64,000 nucleotides of DNA from Chondrilla cf. caribensis (lineage: Eukaryota; Porifera; Demospongiae; Chondrillida; Chondrillidae): contig OZ026560.1 of assembly GCA_964020155.1 (NCBI GenBank), positions 4,849,259 through 4,913,258 of the forward strand. Direction: 5' to 3'. Shown in pieces: positions 1 to 21,701 of this stretch. The position numbers and the translations under genes are program-made. Position 1 is the stretch's first letter; each line of letters starts with the position of its first letter. Below the pieces are notes generated by a model. That model was not told the origin of the DNA and searched no databases. It saw only the letters and a program-made list of their open reading frames with translations.

Positions 1-108
1 TCGTCCATCAAAGGACTTCAGGATGGAGGTCTCACAATTGTCTCCATCACCGACGTCACACCTGTTCCACACAATGGGTGTCGTCCCAGGAAGGCACGAA
101 GGCTGTAG
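1..108 (+). CDS. MRPS11: Mitochondrial ribosomal protein uS11m, C-terminal end (partial)
   Basis: Frame 1 reads 35 codons and ends at TAG 106-108. The peptide contains [20 protein letters not shown], which fits the C-terminus of mitochondrial uS11 (MRPS11). Bacterial and mitochondrial uS11 share the TPxPHNGCRPxK ending; cytosolic RPS14 ends differently (TPIPSD...). The protein belongs to the platform of the small mitoribosomal subunit next to the mRNA exit. The gene runs in from the left edge, so only the terminal part is present and no splice site can be placed. It is tail-to-tail with HAUS1, with about 255 bp between the two stop codons. Confidence 0.85.
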   Translation, partial: SSIKGLQDGGLTIVSITDVTPVPHNGCRPRKARRL

Positions 109-363
109 CAATCTGCAACCAAACTCACTGTGGCCATTTTGTTGTTTTTTATCAATTTAATATTGAATTGTGTCACATAATGATGCATTTAAATGTACAG
201 TGCGTGTTGAACAAACTGAAGTTACAGTAGAATTGTTAGTAAAGTACATCCAATAGACACACAAACACACACACACACACAAAACACAAAACACACACAC
301 ATGCACATGCACATGCACACACACACACACACACACACAGACACGGATCACTACAAGGACCAC
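109..363. other. Convergent intergenic gap MRPS11/HAUS1
   Basis: No gene is seen. It must hold the 3' UTRs of both convergent genes. From about 257 to 338 it is a degenerate (CA)n tract with interspersed ATGCAC units. Confidence 0.7.
257..338. repeat. (CA)n microsatellite
   Basis: Imperfect CA dinucleotide run with AAAACAC and ATGCAC interruptions, in the MRPS11/HAUS1 convergent gap. Confidence 0.9.
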
Positions 364-1809
364 TTAGGAGTGATGACGGTCCATCTTTTGACTCAGTTCT
401 TTGCGAAGGTCACTCTACAGAGAACAAACAGAGCAGTTAAGGTAGAATTCCTCGGATCAGGAGAAATGCCTTGGAAGGTATACAGCAATGCTCTCACCAG
501 TTCCTTCTTGGCTTCTTCTAGCTTGAGTCTGGCCAGTTCAATATCCTACAAATAACATTTGTACCACATTGGAATGTACACTATAAACCCATTCTTCACT
601 ACAGACCAATGAGTTGTGGGAACCTCTGAAATGGGATGGTGGAACTCACAGAGGGCAGGTCTCTGTATGCGGACAGCTGTTGATTCACAGATTCCAAACG
701 AGCCTTTTTCGCTTCAACTTCCTAATATCCCCAAAGTAACAGACAATTCCCATCACATCGTGTTCGAATGATGACAATCACACTCAGAGGTTCACCTTGG
801 ACTGCTCCAACAAGACCTGGTGACTAATTGTAGGGTCATACCCCAAAGATGTGAGTTGCTTCTGTTGAAACCACATAACCAACAAGGATACAATACCATG
901 CTCATACAAACTGTTCACTGTTTCAAACCTTCATTGTGTCAATTTGCCTGGAATATTCTTTGGACTTTTGAACCAGAAACTCCTTATCTTTCGAAGCATG
1001 GTCCGTGAGTGCTTTCAACTGCTTTCCACTGGTTCTCTCTTGTTTTAGAGTTCTGCAATGACGAGGAAGTTGAAGTGAACCTTTTGAATTGCAATTGAAT
1101 ATTGAATTGGAAAATGAATATTGGGAATATAGGTCACCTGTAGTGTCTCAGATATGAAAGTGAATACACCCAAACACAGTACAGTAGTACAGTACCTGGC
1201 AGCGAACATCAAATGTACACTACCATCTGGTGTACTCTAGCTCTATGTCCTTTGTGTACACCTAGTACTCCTAGTGTACACCCTACAGCATACACCTGGT
1301 GTACACCTAGTAGCACACACCTGGTGTACACCTAGCAGCACACACCTGGTGTACACCTAGCAGCACACACCTGGTGTACACCTAGCAGCACACACCTGGT
1401 GTACACCTAGTAGCACACACCTGGTGTACACCTAGTAGCACACACCCGGTGTACACCCAGTAACATACACCCAGTGCACACCAAAGCAATGTGCAGAACA
1501 ACTGGTTTCCGAAGTACAGAGATCAGTGTGTTAGTCAGAGGGATTCTTCCTTACTCTTGAGTGGTGTTCCTCATATCCAGAAGTGCTGCCTTCTTCTCCA
1601 TCAAATCCTTCACCTCCAGCTCGACCTGTTTCAACTCAGTAGTGGCATACAAAGTCTTCTTGCGCACAAGGTTCAATCCAAGAACAAAGCTGTCAGTGAA
1701 CAAGAATAAGTGAAGGACAGAACACAACATCACAGGGGTTGTACCGGCAGAATAGCAGTGCATGTCTGTACTGTGCCTGTAGGTTAATATGCAATCAACA
1801 CACACATGC

Positions 1810-1849
<40 letters not shown>

Positions 1850-1863
1850 CACATGCACCCACA

Positions 1864-1899
<36 letters not shown>

Positions 1900-2724
1900 T
1901 CACCTTGTTTTTGATGTATCTTTGATGTTCAGCTCTCCGGCAACTTGTGCTATAGTGTCCAGTGCAGACCTTCCATCAGCTGAAAGCTTGTCCTCAGTCA
2001 CACCACAGTGCTCGAGGATTGCACACAATCTCTTTGCTAGCATGAGTACAGAAGTACCAACCCTTGTAAATGGTTATAATAGTGAACAATTACACCATAG
2101 ATAATCCGTACTACATAACGGTTACATAGTATAGATTATCTATGATTACACAAAGTAGAAAAATCAATACATATGTACTGATAATGGAATGATATTGAGG
2201 ATGGGTCTTGGAATGGGTGCTTTATACCAACATAAGCCATGTCTATGTTGGTGAACTTTACCTCATTGAGCTGACCATGTTTAGGTAGAGTTAGTGTCAA
2301 GATTGTCATGAATGTTGGACCATATGAACCGCTTTGGAACGTAAAATGCTAAATTGAGATCTAACTGCCTGATTCAGCCAAAGATTGTGGATTGTACAAA
2401 ATATATACTATACATTCGGACATTATAAAAAATTACGACTACATATTATTTGCGTACTTTCAAGGTCATATTCAAATGCTTTCTTTTCGAGATCTTCTAA
2501 TAAAATAGACAATACTTTTTTCTTTGCACGCGAATTCTTCATCAGACTGTCAAGATGTCCCAAAGTCTTCAGGTTTATCTCATATTCGGGAACATTCCCA
2601 GTTCCGAGCGTCTCCTCCAACCACTTCTGTACCTAAAAGAGAAAAAGACATCACTCAAGAGCTCATGAACCCTTCCTTTTCAGAGAATTACCTCTCTATG
2701 TTGCTCGCTCAATTGGTGCTCCAT
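364..2724 (-). CDS. HAUS1: HAUS augmin-like complex subunit 1
   Basis: HAUS1 is a coiled-coil subunit of augmin, which recruits gamma-tubulin to spindle microtubules for branching nucleation. Nine coding exons on the minus strand join in frame: 2724-2692, 2632-2458, 2036-1904, 1689-1555, 1052-929, 861-796, 721-650, 545-498, 414-364, all with GT-AG introns, giving 278 codons plus the TAA at 364-366. I recall human HAUS1 as 278 residues too. Diagnostic stretches are the N-terminal WLEETLGTGNVPEYEIN, the LSADGRSALDTIAQVAGEL segment, DPTISHQVLLEQSK, and the C-terminal LARLKLEEAKKEL followed by a short tail. The start at 2724 opens MEHQLSEQHRE and fits the first donor. Introns hold a minisatellite (1290-1470) and a CA tract (1798-1897). 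The gene shares its promoter with EIF2B5. Confidence 0.9.
1265..1480. repeat. ~24-bp minisatellite in HAUS1 intron
   Basis: About eight tandem units built on CACACCTGGTGTACACCTAG. The unit contains the self-complementary GTGTAC/GTACAC core. It lies inside the intron between the exons ending at 1555 and starting at 1052. Confidence 0.9.
1798..1897. repeat. (CA)n microsatellite, HAUS1 intron
   Basis: Starts six bases into the intron after the donor at 1903 (sense GTGATC, then GTGTGT), so the repeat lies directly downstream of a 5' splice site. Confidence 0.9.
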
Positions 2725-2803
2725 GTTTCCAGACCGGATCACGTGCATACACACGTGCATTTCGCGCTTGCAAAATGGCGACCTAACGCAGGACAGGCGT
2801 ACA
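2725..2803. promoter_or_regulatory. Bidirectional promoter HAUS1/EIF2B5
   Basis: Only 79 bp separate the two divergent start codons. The interval carries two CACGTG E-boxes (2740-2745 and 2752-2757) and an AAAATGGCGAC motif at 2772-2782 resembling a YY1/downstream initiator element. No TATA box is seen. Both 5' UTRs must be very short or overlap. Confidence 0.7.
2775..2786 (+). promoter_or_regulatory. Minimal upstream ORF (ATG GCG ACC TAA) before EIF2B5
   Basis: A three-codon ORF (Met-Ala-Thr-stop) ends 17 bases before the EIF2B5 start at 2804. It is translated only if transcription starts upstream of 2775; otherwise the same bases may simply be the YY1-like promoter element. Confidence 0.45.
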
Positions 2804-4873
2804 ATGAGTAAGAAGACGAATAAACCCACTAAAAAGGCTGCTCCGAGAGGGAAATGGGACACAGAAGATGCAATTCAAGCAGTTCTCATTGCTGAAAGTT
2901 TTAATTACCGTTTTCTTCCCATTACTGTCGAACAACCAAGATCCCTCCTTCCGTTGGTGAATACACCGTTAATCGACTATACCTTGGAGCTCCTGGTTTC
3001 CAACGGTGTCCAGGAGATATTTGTGTACTGTAAGAACCACGCTGAAAAGATACAAGAACATATCGAAAGATCAGAGTTTTCCAAGCCTTCCTGTCCAGCT
3101 GTGGTACGTGTCATGAGCTCCGCCGGACATATTTCAGTCGGCGATGTTCTTAGGGATATCGATTCGAGGTCGCTCATTCGTTCTGACTTCGTTCTCGTGT
3201 CCGGGGACGTGGTTGCCAACGTGGATTTGAAGTCCATCATCCGATCACACAAAGAAAGATCATCCAGGGACAAGATGAACATCATGACTGTGGTGTACAA
3301 AGAGGCCTCGCCTGACCACCGGACAAGGAGCTCTGAAGACGATATCTTTGTTGCTGTAGATGTTGACAGTGGACGATTGATCCACTACGAGAAAGTCATG
3401 AAGAAACGACACATAGATATACCTCTGAACGTACTAAAGAAAGCAAGCAAGAACGCTGTTGACATTCGCTACGATTTCCTCGATTGTCACGTGTCGGTAT
3501 GTTCTCCCCATGTCCCGACCATTTTCACTGACAATTACGACTATGAGACTCGCGACCACTTTGTGAGAGGCATCTTGGTGAACGAGGAGGTGCTAGGTAA
3601 CAACATCTACGTTGATGTCATTTCAGAGAAGTATGCGGCTCGCGTCTGCAACCTTCACACCTACGACTCCGTCAGCAAGGACGTGATTCACAGATGGGTC
3701 TACCCTCTTGTTCCCGATAATCCCCTCACATTTCCCGTGCCTTACTCCTACAGCAGACGCAATGTCTACATGGGGCAGAACGTTACTCTCGGGAGGGGGT
3801 GTGTCCTGGAGGAGGATGTGGTAATTGGCCCCAAAAGCAGTATCGGAGCAGATACCCTCATTTCAAAGAGTGTTATTGGCAAATCCTGTAGAATCGGAGA
3901 ACGGGTGATAATAGATGGTTCGTACATTTGGGATGATGTCATCATCGAAGATGGCTGCCGCTTGGTTCGCTCAATCATATGTAATTCAGCGATCATCAAA
4001 TCTGGATCAGTCCTGTCCCAAGGATGCGTTGTGTCCTACAATGTCACCATCGGACCGAGCTGCTCGGTTCCTCCAGGTACCAGGATCACTCTTAAGGACG
4101 ACACTTCCTTTCTCACATCCACTGGTTTTGAATCTGACGAAGACGACACTGTAGCAAAGGAGACCACTCACAACCTGTCCCCTCAATTTGGACCAGAAAG
4201 TCAAGGGAGAAAGTGGGTCCTACCATCCATGGGCAGTGATGACGACAACGATGTCGTTATGGAGAAGTGGGCGGTTGAGGAAAGTGCTGACTCGGATAGT
4301 GTGTTCAGTACTGTGTCCTCCCGAAGCAGTATCTACGAAGGCTTTGGGGGAGAGGAAGTGGGCGGGGAAGACGAATCGGTGTTCTTTGATGAAGTTCGTG
4401 AGAGTGTCCATTCTGGCATTGCAGAGTTGGTGTCATCAGATAACCTCATTTTGGAAATCAATGCCTCGAAACACGCCTACAACATTCCCATCAAGGAGGT
4501 TCCCCTGGTTGTGATGAGGGCTCTCTTGGAGGGACCTTTGACTCCTCCCCCAGAACTCCTCCCTTATCTGAAGACTGCGTTCAAATCTCACCAGGACCTG
4601 CTGAAGCATTACATCAAGACAGCCGAAGATCAGATAGCGGTTTTGGAGGTGATGAGCGAGCTAGTTTCTAGCAATTCTTCAATTCTGTCCATATTCCCGA
4701 GACTGCTGTTGACCCTCTATGAAATAGACGTTATCGAAGAGGTCCAAATCCTGAACTGGTTTGAAGCACTGAAGAAGTTGCCCGACAGCGACGACATTGT
4801 TAAGGCCGTCCAACCGATTATCTCCTGGCTCCAAGAAGCAGAAGAAGAGTCTGATGAAGAAGATAGTAATTAA
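2804..4873 (+). CDS. EIF2B5: Translation initiation factor eIF2B subunit epsilon
   Basis: Catalytic subunit of eIF2B, the exchange factor that reloads eIF2 with GTP. It is one uninterrupted exon of 689 codons. The nucleotidyltransferase-like domain covers about residues 20-250 (SFNYRFLPITVEQPRSLLPL, then VNTPLIDYTLELL). The family-typical YDYETRDHFVRGILVNEE follows, then left-handed beta-helix hexapeptide repeats at about 325-440 (VVIGPKSSIGADTLISKSVI). An acidic linker leads to the C-terminal W2/HEAT domain that binds eIF2 and ends in an acidic tail EEESDEEDSN. An in-frame ATG at 2723 would add 27 residues of no family similarity and overlaps the HAUS1 start, so 2804 is preferred. Animal orthologues usually have many introns; this copy has none. 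Confidence 0.95.
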   Translation: MSKKTNKPTKKAAPRGKWDTEDAIQAVLIAESFNYRFLPITVEQPRSLLPLVNTPLIDYTLELLVSNGVQEIFVYCKNHAEKIQEHIERSEFSKPSCPAVVRVMSSAGHISVGDVLRDIDSRSLIRSDFVLVSGDVVANVDLKSIIRSHKERSSRDKMNIMTVVYKEASPDHRTRSSEDDIFVAVDVDSGRLIHYEKVMKKRHIDIPLNVLKKASKNAVDIRYDFLDCHVSVCSPHVPTIFTDNYDYETRDHFVRGILVNEEVLGNNIYVDVISEKYAARVCNLHTYDSVSKDVIHRWVYPLVPDNPLTFPVPYSYSRRNVYMGQNVTLGRGCVLEEDVVIGPKSSIGADTLISKSVIGKSCRIGERVIIDGSYIWDDVIIEDGCRLVRSIICNSAIIKSGSVLSQGCVVSYNVTIGPSCSVPPGTRITLKDDTSFLTSTGFESDEDDTVAKETTHNLSPQFGPESQGRKWVLPSMGSDDDNDVVMEKWAVEESADSDSVFSTVSSRSSIYEGFGGEEVGGEDESVFFDEVRESVHSGIAELVSSDNLILEINASKHAYNIPIKEVPLVVMRALLEGPLTPPPELLPYLKTAFKSHQDLLKHYIKTAEDQIAVLEVMSELVSSNSSILSIFPRLLLTLYEIDVIEEVQILNWFEALKKLPDSDDIVKAVQPIISWLQEAEEESDEEDSN

Positions 4874-5135
4874 CACATCAAATCACAATTTTTATAAACA
4901 AGTTATACGATTGCAACTTTGAATGAATAACCACATTGTGAATCATTAATTGAATGATTTTTGGTACAAAATTTAATTTTCTTTGATAATCAAATTATAT
5001 ATTCCAAATCCAATAATATTGGTACCAGCTGAGTAAGATAATTTACATAACATTGATGTTTCTATTAAAATGTAAATATTGATACTATTAAATGTTACAT
5101 TGAGCAGTGACCATTGAAACAATTCTCTTGAAGTG
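4874..5135. other. Convergent gap EIF2B5/RASA1
   Basis: AT-rich, 262 bp between two stop codons. It would contain both 3' UTRs. No other feature is seen. Confidence 0.7.
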
Positions 5136-15568
<10,433 letters not shown>

Positions 15569-15657
15569 TTTCTGGCTTTCCTGTTCACTGTATCACACGT
15601 GACCTGCTCACGCGCAATCCACGTGATGTGTAACCCACGTGCAGAGAAAACTGGTCC
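15569..15657. promoter_or_regulatory. Bidirectional promoter RASA1/UTP4 with three E-boxes
   Basis: 89 bp separate the divergent start codons. Three CACGTG E-boxes lie at 15596-15601, 15620-15625 and 15636-15641. CACGTG is the core site of MYC/MAX, USF and MITF/TFE bHLH-ZIP factors. No TATA box is seen. Confidence 0.75.
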
Positions 15658-17736
15658 ATGGCCAATCGTTTATTGCTGCAAGCACATAGAGTACGGTTCC
15701 TAGACTTCACTCCTCAATCCATCCACTGTCTAGCATTTTCGGATGATGAAGACCTAGCTGTGGCACGATCGGACGGTACCATAGAGATTTGGAGCCCAGA
15801 AAACCACTGGTATCAGAAGGGAGTGATCCCCGGCCGAACAAACTCCTCCATAGAAGTTTTACTGTGGTGTGAAGGTAATCTGTATTCATCTGGTCTCGAT
15901 GGAAGGATTGTGCAATGGAACACGACTCTACTTCAACCACAGCATGTTACTGAGGGTAATGGCAGTGCTGTTTGGTGCTTGTCTTTCAATTCGTCTCGTG
16001 ACGCGCTAGCTGCTGGCGTCGAAAACGGTTTTATTCGTCTTTACGCGGTTCAGGAGGGCGGAGAGCTGGATTTCATCAAGGCTATTGGTCCACATGGTAG
16101 CCGGGTTCTATCATTGTCATGGCAACCATCCAATCAATTCATTTTTGCTGGAGGCACCAATAGTATCGTCAAGCGTTATGAGATGAAAAGAGGAATTTGT
16201 GACATGCGAATCACGTTAGAGAAGCAAAAAGAGAAGGAGATTCGTGTGTGGAGTTTGGTCTGTATTGATGATAGTCATTTCGTGAGTGGAGATTCTGACG
16301 GGAAAATTATTATATGGGATGGTATCCATGGCACACTTGTCCAGAAATTCGAATTTCATCTAGCTGACATTTTGTCCGTTGTTGTCAGCAGTGACAGGAA
16401 AATGATATTTGCTGCCGGCATTGATCAAACTGTTGTCTGTTTGAAGAAAATCACTCCGAATTCAAGCGAGGTGGAATGGGTCCATTCGGGTCAAGTCACA
16501 GCACACACACATGACATTCGAGCAATGGCATTGTCTAGAAGTAACCGGTTAGTATCAGGAGGGGTGGACACTTTGTTAGTCGCATACAATCAACTCGATT
16601 TCAAGAAAGAATCTTGTGAGTACCTTTATCCGTTCCCTCACGATAGCAGCCTCTACCAAGTGGCTCGGGATAGAGATCGGTTATTGCATCAACGAAGTAC
16701 GTCCGTTGATTTGTGGCAGCTGTCATCAGATGTTACTCCATCATCACCTACCACTTCAACTCGTGACACGCACAAGTGTCACCCCCCTGTCCATACCAAC
16801 CCAGTTTTCTTAGCTCGTTTGACTCTTCCAGAGTCCTCACCAAGTCATTTGACGTGTAGTACAATCAGTAGTGACGGTACTCACGTTTGCCTCTCCAACT
16901 CTTCAAAGCTATGGTTGTATCGAGTGCTGACTGAAGATGCTAGTATAAAGCTGGTCCTATCGTCGAGTATCAAAGCACGGCATCTCCAGTTTCTTCATTC
17001 CAATCAAATCGTAATAGCCACTACTACTGGGTCGGTGCTTGTAGGTGATGTCCCAACTGAAGAGAGTGCGAAACGAGATTTGACTGTTGTGACACTGTCT
17101 GAAGCCACCACGGGTCTTGTCACATCACTCCATGTCAGCCCCAGCAGCCAGTGGATTGCTGTCGTATACACACACAGGAAAATTGTTCTTTTCGAGGCAA
17201 GCAAAAATTACTGCCGCCATCAACTGCCTTCTGCGTCGTCCCCGATTGTTTCACTATGCTTCCATCCCCATCACAGTTATGCACTTGTGCTGTGTCGCAA
17301 CCATCAGCTATTGCGCATCAATTTGGAAAATCAGCAACTCGTTGAGTTGATTGCAGCTTACAATGACCAAGAAAATGGCCTCCCTTTACACTGGGGACCT
17401 GTTATGGGGAGTTGTATTGTCGTTACGGGTGGAACAGAATCACTTGTTGTGGCATGTCAGGATGCTGTCCTTTATGTCCGGCTCAAGGATTGCGGGCTCA
17501 GTTGTAACACTAAAGGAAAGCTGAAAAAAGCCGGCAGTAAACGCCAGGCAGCTGAGGGCCAACAGTCCTGGTCAGGACTGCATCATAACGGCCATCTGGT
17601 CACGAAACCACAATCTCTGAAGCTATTGTTTTTATGTCAACTTACAGATAGCAAACTAGTATTTGGCGAGAAGAATTGGACTGAAATTTCGTCAGTTTTT
17701 CCACAGCCTCTTTTCAGAAAACATTACAAAAGCTGA
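15658..17736 (+). CDS. UTP4: U3 snoRNP protein UTP4 (cirhin)
   Basis: WD40 protein of the t-UTP/UTP-A subcomplex of the small-subunit processome, needed for early pre-18S rRNA transcription and processing in the nucleolus. Single exon, 692 aa; human UTP4 is 686. The N-terminus AHRVRFLDFTPQSIHCLAF, then RSDGTIEIWSPENHWYQK, matches the family start HRVRF...I.C.A. Two seven-bladed propeller halves follow, with repeats such as AVWCLSFNSSRDALAAGVEN, RVLSLSWQPSNQFIFAGG and HDIRAMALSRSNRLVSGGVD. The C-terminus keeps LLFLCQLTDSKLVFGEKNW, as in the orthologues. The ATG at 15658 is the first in frame. It has no introns, unlike typical animal copies. Confidence 0.93.
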   Translation: MANRLLLQAHRVRFLDFTPQSIHCLAFSDDEDLAVARSDGTIEIWSPENHWYQKGVIPGRTNSSIEVLLWCEGNLYSSGLDGRIVQWNTTLLQPQHVTEGNGSAVWCLSFNSSRDALAAGVENGFIRLYAVQEGGELDFIKAIGPHGSRVLSLSWQPSNQFIFAGGTNSIVKRYEMKRGICDMRITLEKQKEKEIRVWSLVCIDDSHFVSGDSDGKIIIWDGIHGTLVQKFEFHLADILSVVVSSDRKMIFAAGIDQTVVCLKKITPNSSEVEWVHSGQVTAHTHDIRAMALSRSNRLVSGGVDTLLVAYNQLDFKKESCEYLYPFPHDSSLYQVARDRDRLLHQRSTSVDLWQLSSDVTPSSPTTSTRDTHKCHPPVHTNPVFLARLTLPESSPSHLTCSTISSDGTHVCLSNSSKLWLYRVLTEDASIKLVLSSSIKARHLQFLHSNQIVIATTTGSVLVGDVPTEESAKRDLTVVTLSEATTGLVTSLHVSPSSQWIAVVYTHRKIVLFEASKNYCRHQLPSASSPIVSLCFHPHHSYALVLCRNHQLLRINLENQQLVELIAAYNDQENGLPLHWGPVMGSCIVVTGGTESLVVACQDAVLYVRLKDCGLSCNTKGKLKKAGSKRQAAEGQQSWSGLHHNGHLVTKPQSLKLLFLCQLTDSKLVFGEKNWTEISSVFPQPLFRKHYKS

Positions 17737-18512
17737 AATGAGTCATTTGATTTTCACAGCTTATTTTCCGAAAAACTTTTCAGCTGAAACGAGACATTTG
17801 TTATATGTTTTATTCTTCACACATGGTAATTAGTAACTTAATCCTCATTGTACATGTGATGATGTGTTGTGTATTTAGAATATTACTTCAAAGATATATA
17901 AATATGTGAAAAAATTAATCATATTATATAACTAAACTGTACATATAGGTTTAATATATATATATATATATTTGACACACATTCATCCAGGGAATTCCTT
18001 CCTTCCAACACTATGTCAATGGTATTATTGCCAATTGGTGAGTGGGGTACATAGTACAGTTATAAATTGAAGATGAGGTCAAATAGAAGACTGGATTTAG
18101 CACTCCAAAGTTAGTGTATGATATCATTAATGGTTTTATTTCATGCTAAGCCAAAATTCAGGTTACAGTTATGATGTAACAACACAGCTAGGAAATATTC
18201 CACATACATACATATTGTTGGTTCAGTAGAAATCATGATGAAAAACAGAAAGGTTATAGGGGAAATCGCATGCTGTTTCCATGGAGATGACACCACAATA
18301 TGTACATCAGCTACACCATATGTATACTGTCAACATCATTGCAGTGATAAAGAAGTACAAACACGATAATCACAGTTAGTGGAAGAGTACAGTTTTTCAA
18401 TATTAATAATAAAACAGTGATGATATAAAGATCACATAGGTAGGTAAGTGTCAATGGTGGTACAAGTGCAGATGTGGAGACTCCGACACACACACACGCG
18501 CGCGCGCACACT
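17737..18512. other. Convergent gap UTP4/SHB-family gene
   Basis: AT-rich 776 bp with a (TA)n run at about 17953-17971 and a short CACACGCGCG run near 18485. It should hold both 3' UTRs. No ORF or RNA gene is seen. Confidence 0.65.
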
Positions 18513-19263
18513 CTATCGTGTAATTGGTAATATGAGTTTGCGATGTTCCGCTCCTCTGATGCGAAGTTTGTGTTGTGTGTAGTACTTGACGGCCTCTGCG
18601 ATAGTGGGGAACGGCTTGCTGAACTCCCCCACTATGTATCCCTCTTCTTGGTTGTCGTAGCAAATCTTAATGTGAATGTAGGGGAGCTGATCCAACTGGG
18701 AGGTACACCTGAACAAGAAAGAAGACAAAATGGTCACCACATGAACAATTTTTGTAAGTACCGTATGTATGTACTGTATGTACTGTGTGTACTTTATGTA
18801 CTGTATGTACTTTATGTACTGTATGTGCTGTGTGTACTGTATGTACTGTATGTGCTGTGTGTGCTGTGTGTACTGTGTGTACTGTATGTACCTTATGTAC
18901 TGTTTATACAATAATATTATTGCATATGCCTCACATATTGCACATATTCTAGAATATACTGCCTGTGTGATGTTCACAGACAGCACTCTGTGTACTGTGT
19001 TAATGTGGTGAAATCAACAACCACAGGAAGTCTACAAATGCCTTTGTGGACACAACTCAATTCACCACCATATTAGGGACTATTACTTGACAGGAAAAGA
19101 GCAATCTACAAATATTACAGTTAATTTTTGTTGATATGCAGCAATTTGCTTTCGAAAAATAAGGCAGATCAACTTAATATTCATTACAATCTGTATGATA
19201 TTGTAGTGGTAGCAGGGAATTGTTCCGGATAAAGTGCTGGCTGATTCACAAGAGTACATTAAA

Positions 19264-19305
<42 letters not shown>

Positions 19306-21624
19306 TGTGTGTGTATATACGTACGTATATAGCACTCATTATTCATACCACATCAACATACACAGGACAACTGCAGTTGGTTAGGGACAGCCACATTGAT
19401 AATTTTGAGAAGGAAAATGGTAAGGAAGAAAAAACGCGTATTTCGTTTAATTATCAGTAAAGATACAAATACCTCAAAACAAGCATTACTATAGTTACTT
19501 CATTGGACAAAGTGAAGGAGCAGTTGCCATGTTTTGCTTGAAATTTTCCCACTTCAAATCTTGGCCACAGATATGAGCCTCTACGATATCACCTATTGTA
19601 GTGTAAGATACCAGTCCTAACAAGGTACATGATCACCACTGATACCCTATCCTCATAGTATTGAGTTCAGAGAAGCTATATAACCAGGATAAGACCTCAG
19701 TGCTGATCCAACCCAATGATGTCATCACACAAGATCATGTGATATTCTAAAAATAGAACAGATGTCACATCTTCTCCAAGGCCTGTATTACATTACACAA
19801 CTCTCGGATCATCTCACAGTTTTTGGCTTCATTAATACCTATATAAGAATGTCAAGACTATTGTTAACTTCCAGATACTCAAAATAGAAGCACACAGAAT
19901 TGTTGTGGCATTTCTATTCATGAGAAGGAAGTTGGCCAAAAAAGGGATAAATTTCAAAGTTGTTAACCGGGGGGGATAATTTGGAAAATTGTCCCCAGAA
20001 GTAGGAAATTGTGTGTTATGCATCACATGAAAGTGTGAAAGCTTAACACAAATGTCATGTACGATCCATGACGTGGGGGAAATGTTTACATCTAAACACA
20101 AACTATACAAGATGGTCAAAATAGTGAAGTAGCCGATTGTCATGGGAAACGGAACTAGTCCTGTGTAGACATTCACCTATGAATGGCTTGACCAAGGTGG
20201 ACATACTTAACACATACCCAATACATGAGGTAGCAGACACACGTACGACATGAACATACTGAAAATTGACACACAGGAAACAACACATACCATCAGTCAT
20301 GGATATTTCAGACTATACGATCGTGTACTGAACTAATACGAACGCAATTATAACGAATCTTACCAAAGAACTTCCCCACTACATCACGTTGTGTGTAGCT
20401 TGTTGTAGTCATGTTAACATGGAACAATTTCATCCATTTGCTTATCATAATGTATTTTCAATACAACACGCTCGGTAAGTACGTACCATGTTTAGTATGT
20501 AAGTGAATGGTCCTGTTTAGCACATATTCTTGGTTAGCAAATACACACACTTGGCTCTCTCCCTGGTTCATATACAGCACACTGCAGTAACCAGCACTGA
20601 TAATAGGCCAGTTAGTACATACGTACGTACGTATGTACTTTTGCTAAGAAGTGCAGTTTCTAAGCCCTTCAAGGTGAGTACGTATGTACTTAGTCAGCAG
20701 TTTGGGCTGTGCACAAAGTGGTAATGAACAATATGCACTTTCAAATCTTATCTAGATATAGCATAGGATTGCTAGACACAGCACACCGATATGCCTTGTC
20801 AGAAATTAATGTGACAAACTTGCTGATACACACAGCACTCCACAGGGAAGCTATTAGGAGCATACAGAAATCCATTCACATCTCACCTCCCACCCACCCC
20901 TCACCTCACCTACCCCACCCCTAACCTCACCTACCCCACCCCTCACCTCACCTCACATACCCCTCCCTCACCTCACCTACCCCACCCCTCACCTCACCTC
21001 ACCTACCCCTCACCTCACCTCACATACCCCTCCCTCACCTCACCTACCCCACCCCTCACCTCACCTCACCTACCCCACCCCTCACCTCACCTACCCCACC
21101 CCTCACCTCACCTCACCTACCCCTCACCTCACCTACCCCTCACCTCACATACCCCTCCCTCACCTCACCTCACATACCCCTCCCTCACCTCACCTCTCAC
21201 CCCTCACCCCACCTCACTTCCTGCCCCTCATCTCATTTTAATGAATAATAACTGTTACTGTGATGTTTGAGTTGAAAGGCTGGAGGTGGGTTGGAGTGCA
21301 TGATGTCACCAATGGACATGTTACAAGGTGTTGCCATCAAACCTTACAACACTCCCAAACTGGTGTAGCACAAGGACATCTGTAGGCACTAACTGAAAAG
21401 CACCCATTAAAATGTCTGGCCAAAGTGCCCACTAAAGGCACCTGTTGAAGTGGTAGGACATTTTCCTGCTGGATCTTGTGTCTGGCATGCAGTCACCAGA
21501 CACTTCCTGGTTAATAACAGTGAATGAAACGACCACTATGGCTTCAGGTGTGAGCAGTTAAAATGACTGGGAACATTCAATAACCTGAGGGAATCACCTG
21601 CACATGTTGCACACACACACATGT

Positions 21625-21701
<77 letters not shown>

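Noticed and set aside
2723..2803. 27-residue N-terminal extension of EIF2B5 from the ATG at 2723
   Set aside because: It overlaps the HAUS1 start codon, contains no family similarity and would need a transcript starting inside HAUS1 exon 1.
19925..20000. Possible transposon end (TTAACCGGGGGGGATAATTTGG)
   Set aside because: Only a short GGGGATAATTT/AAATTGTCCCC hairpin is visible; no matching terminus or target duplication was found.
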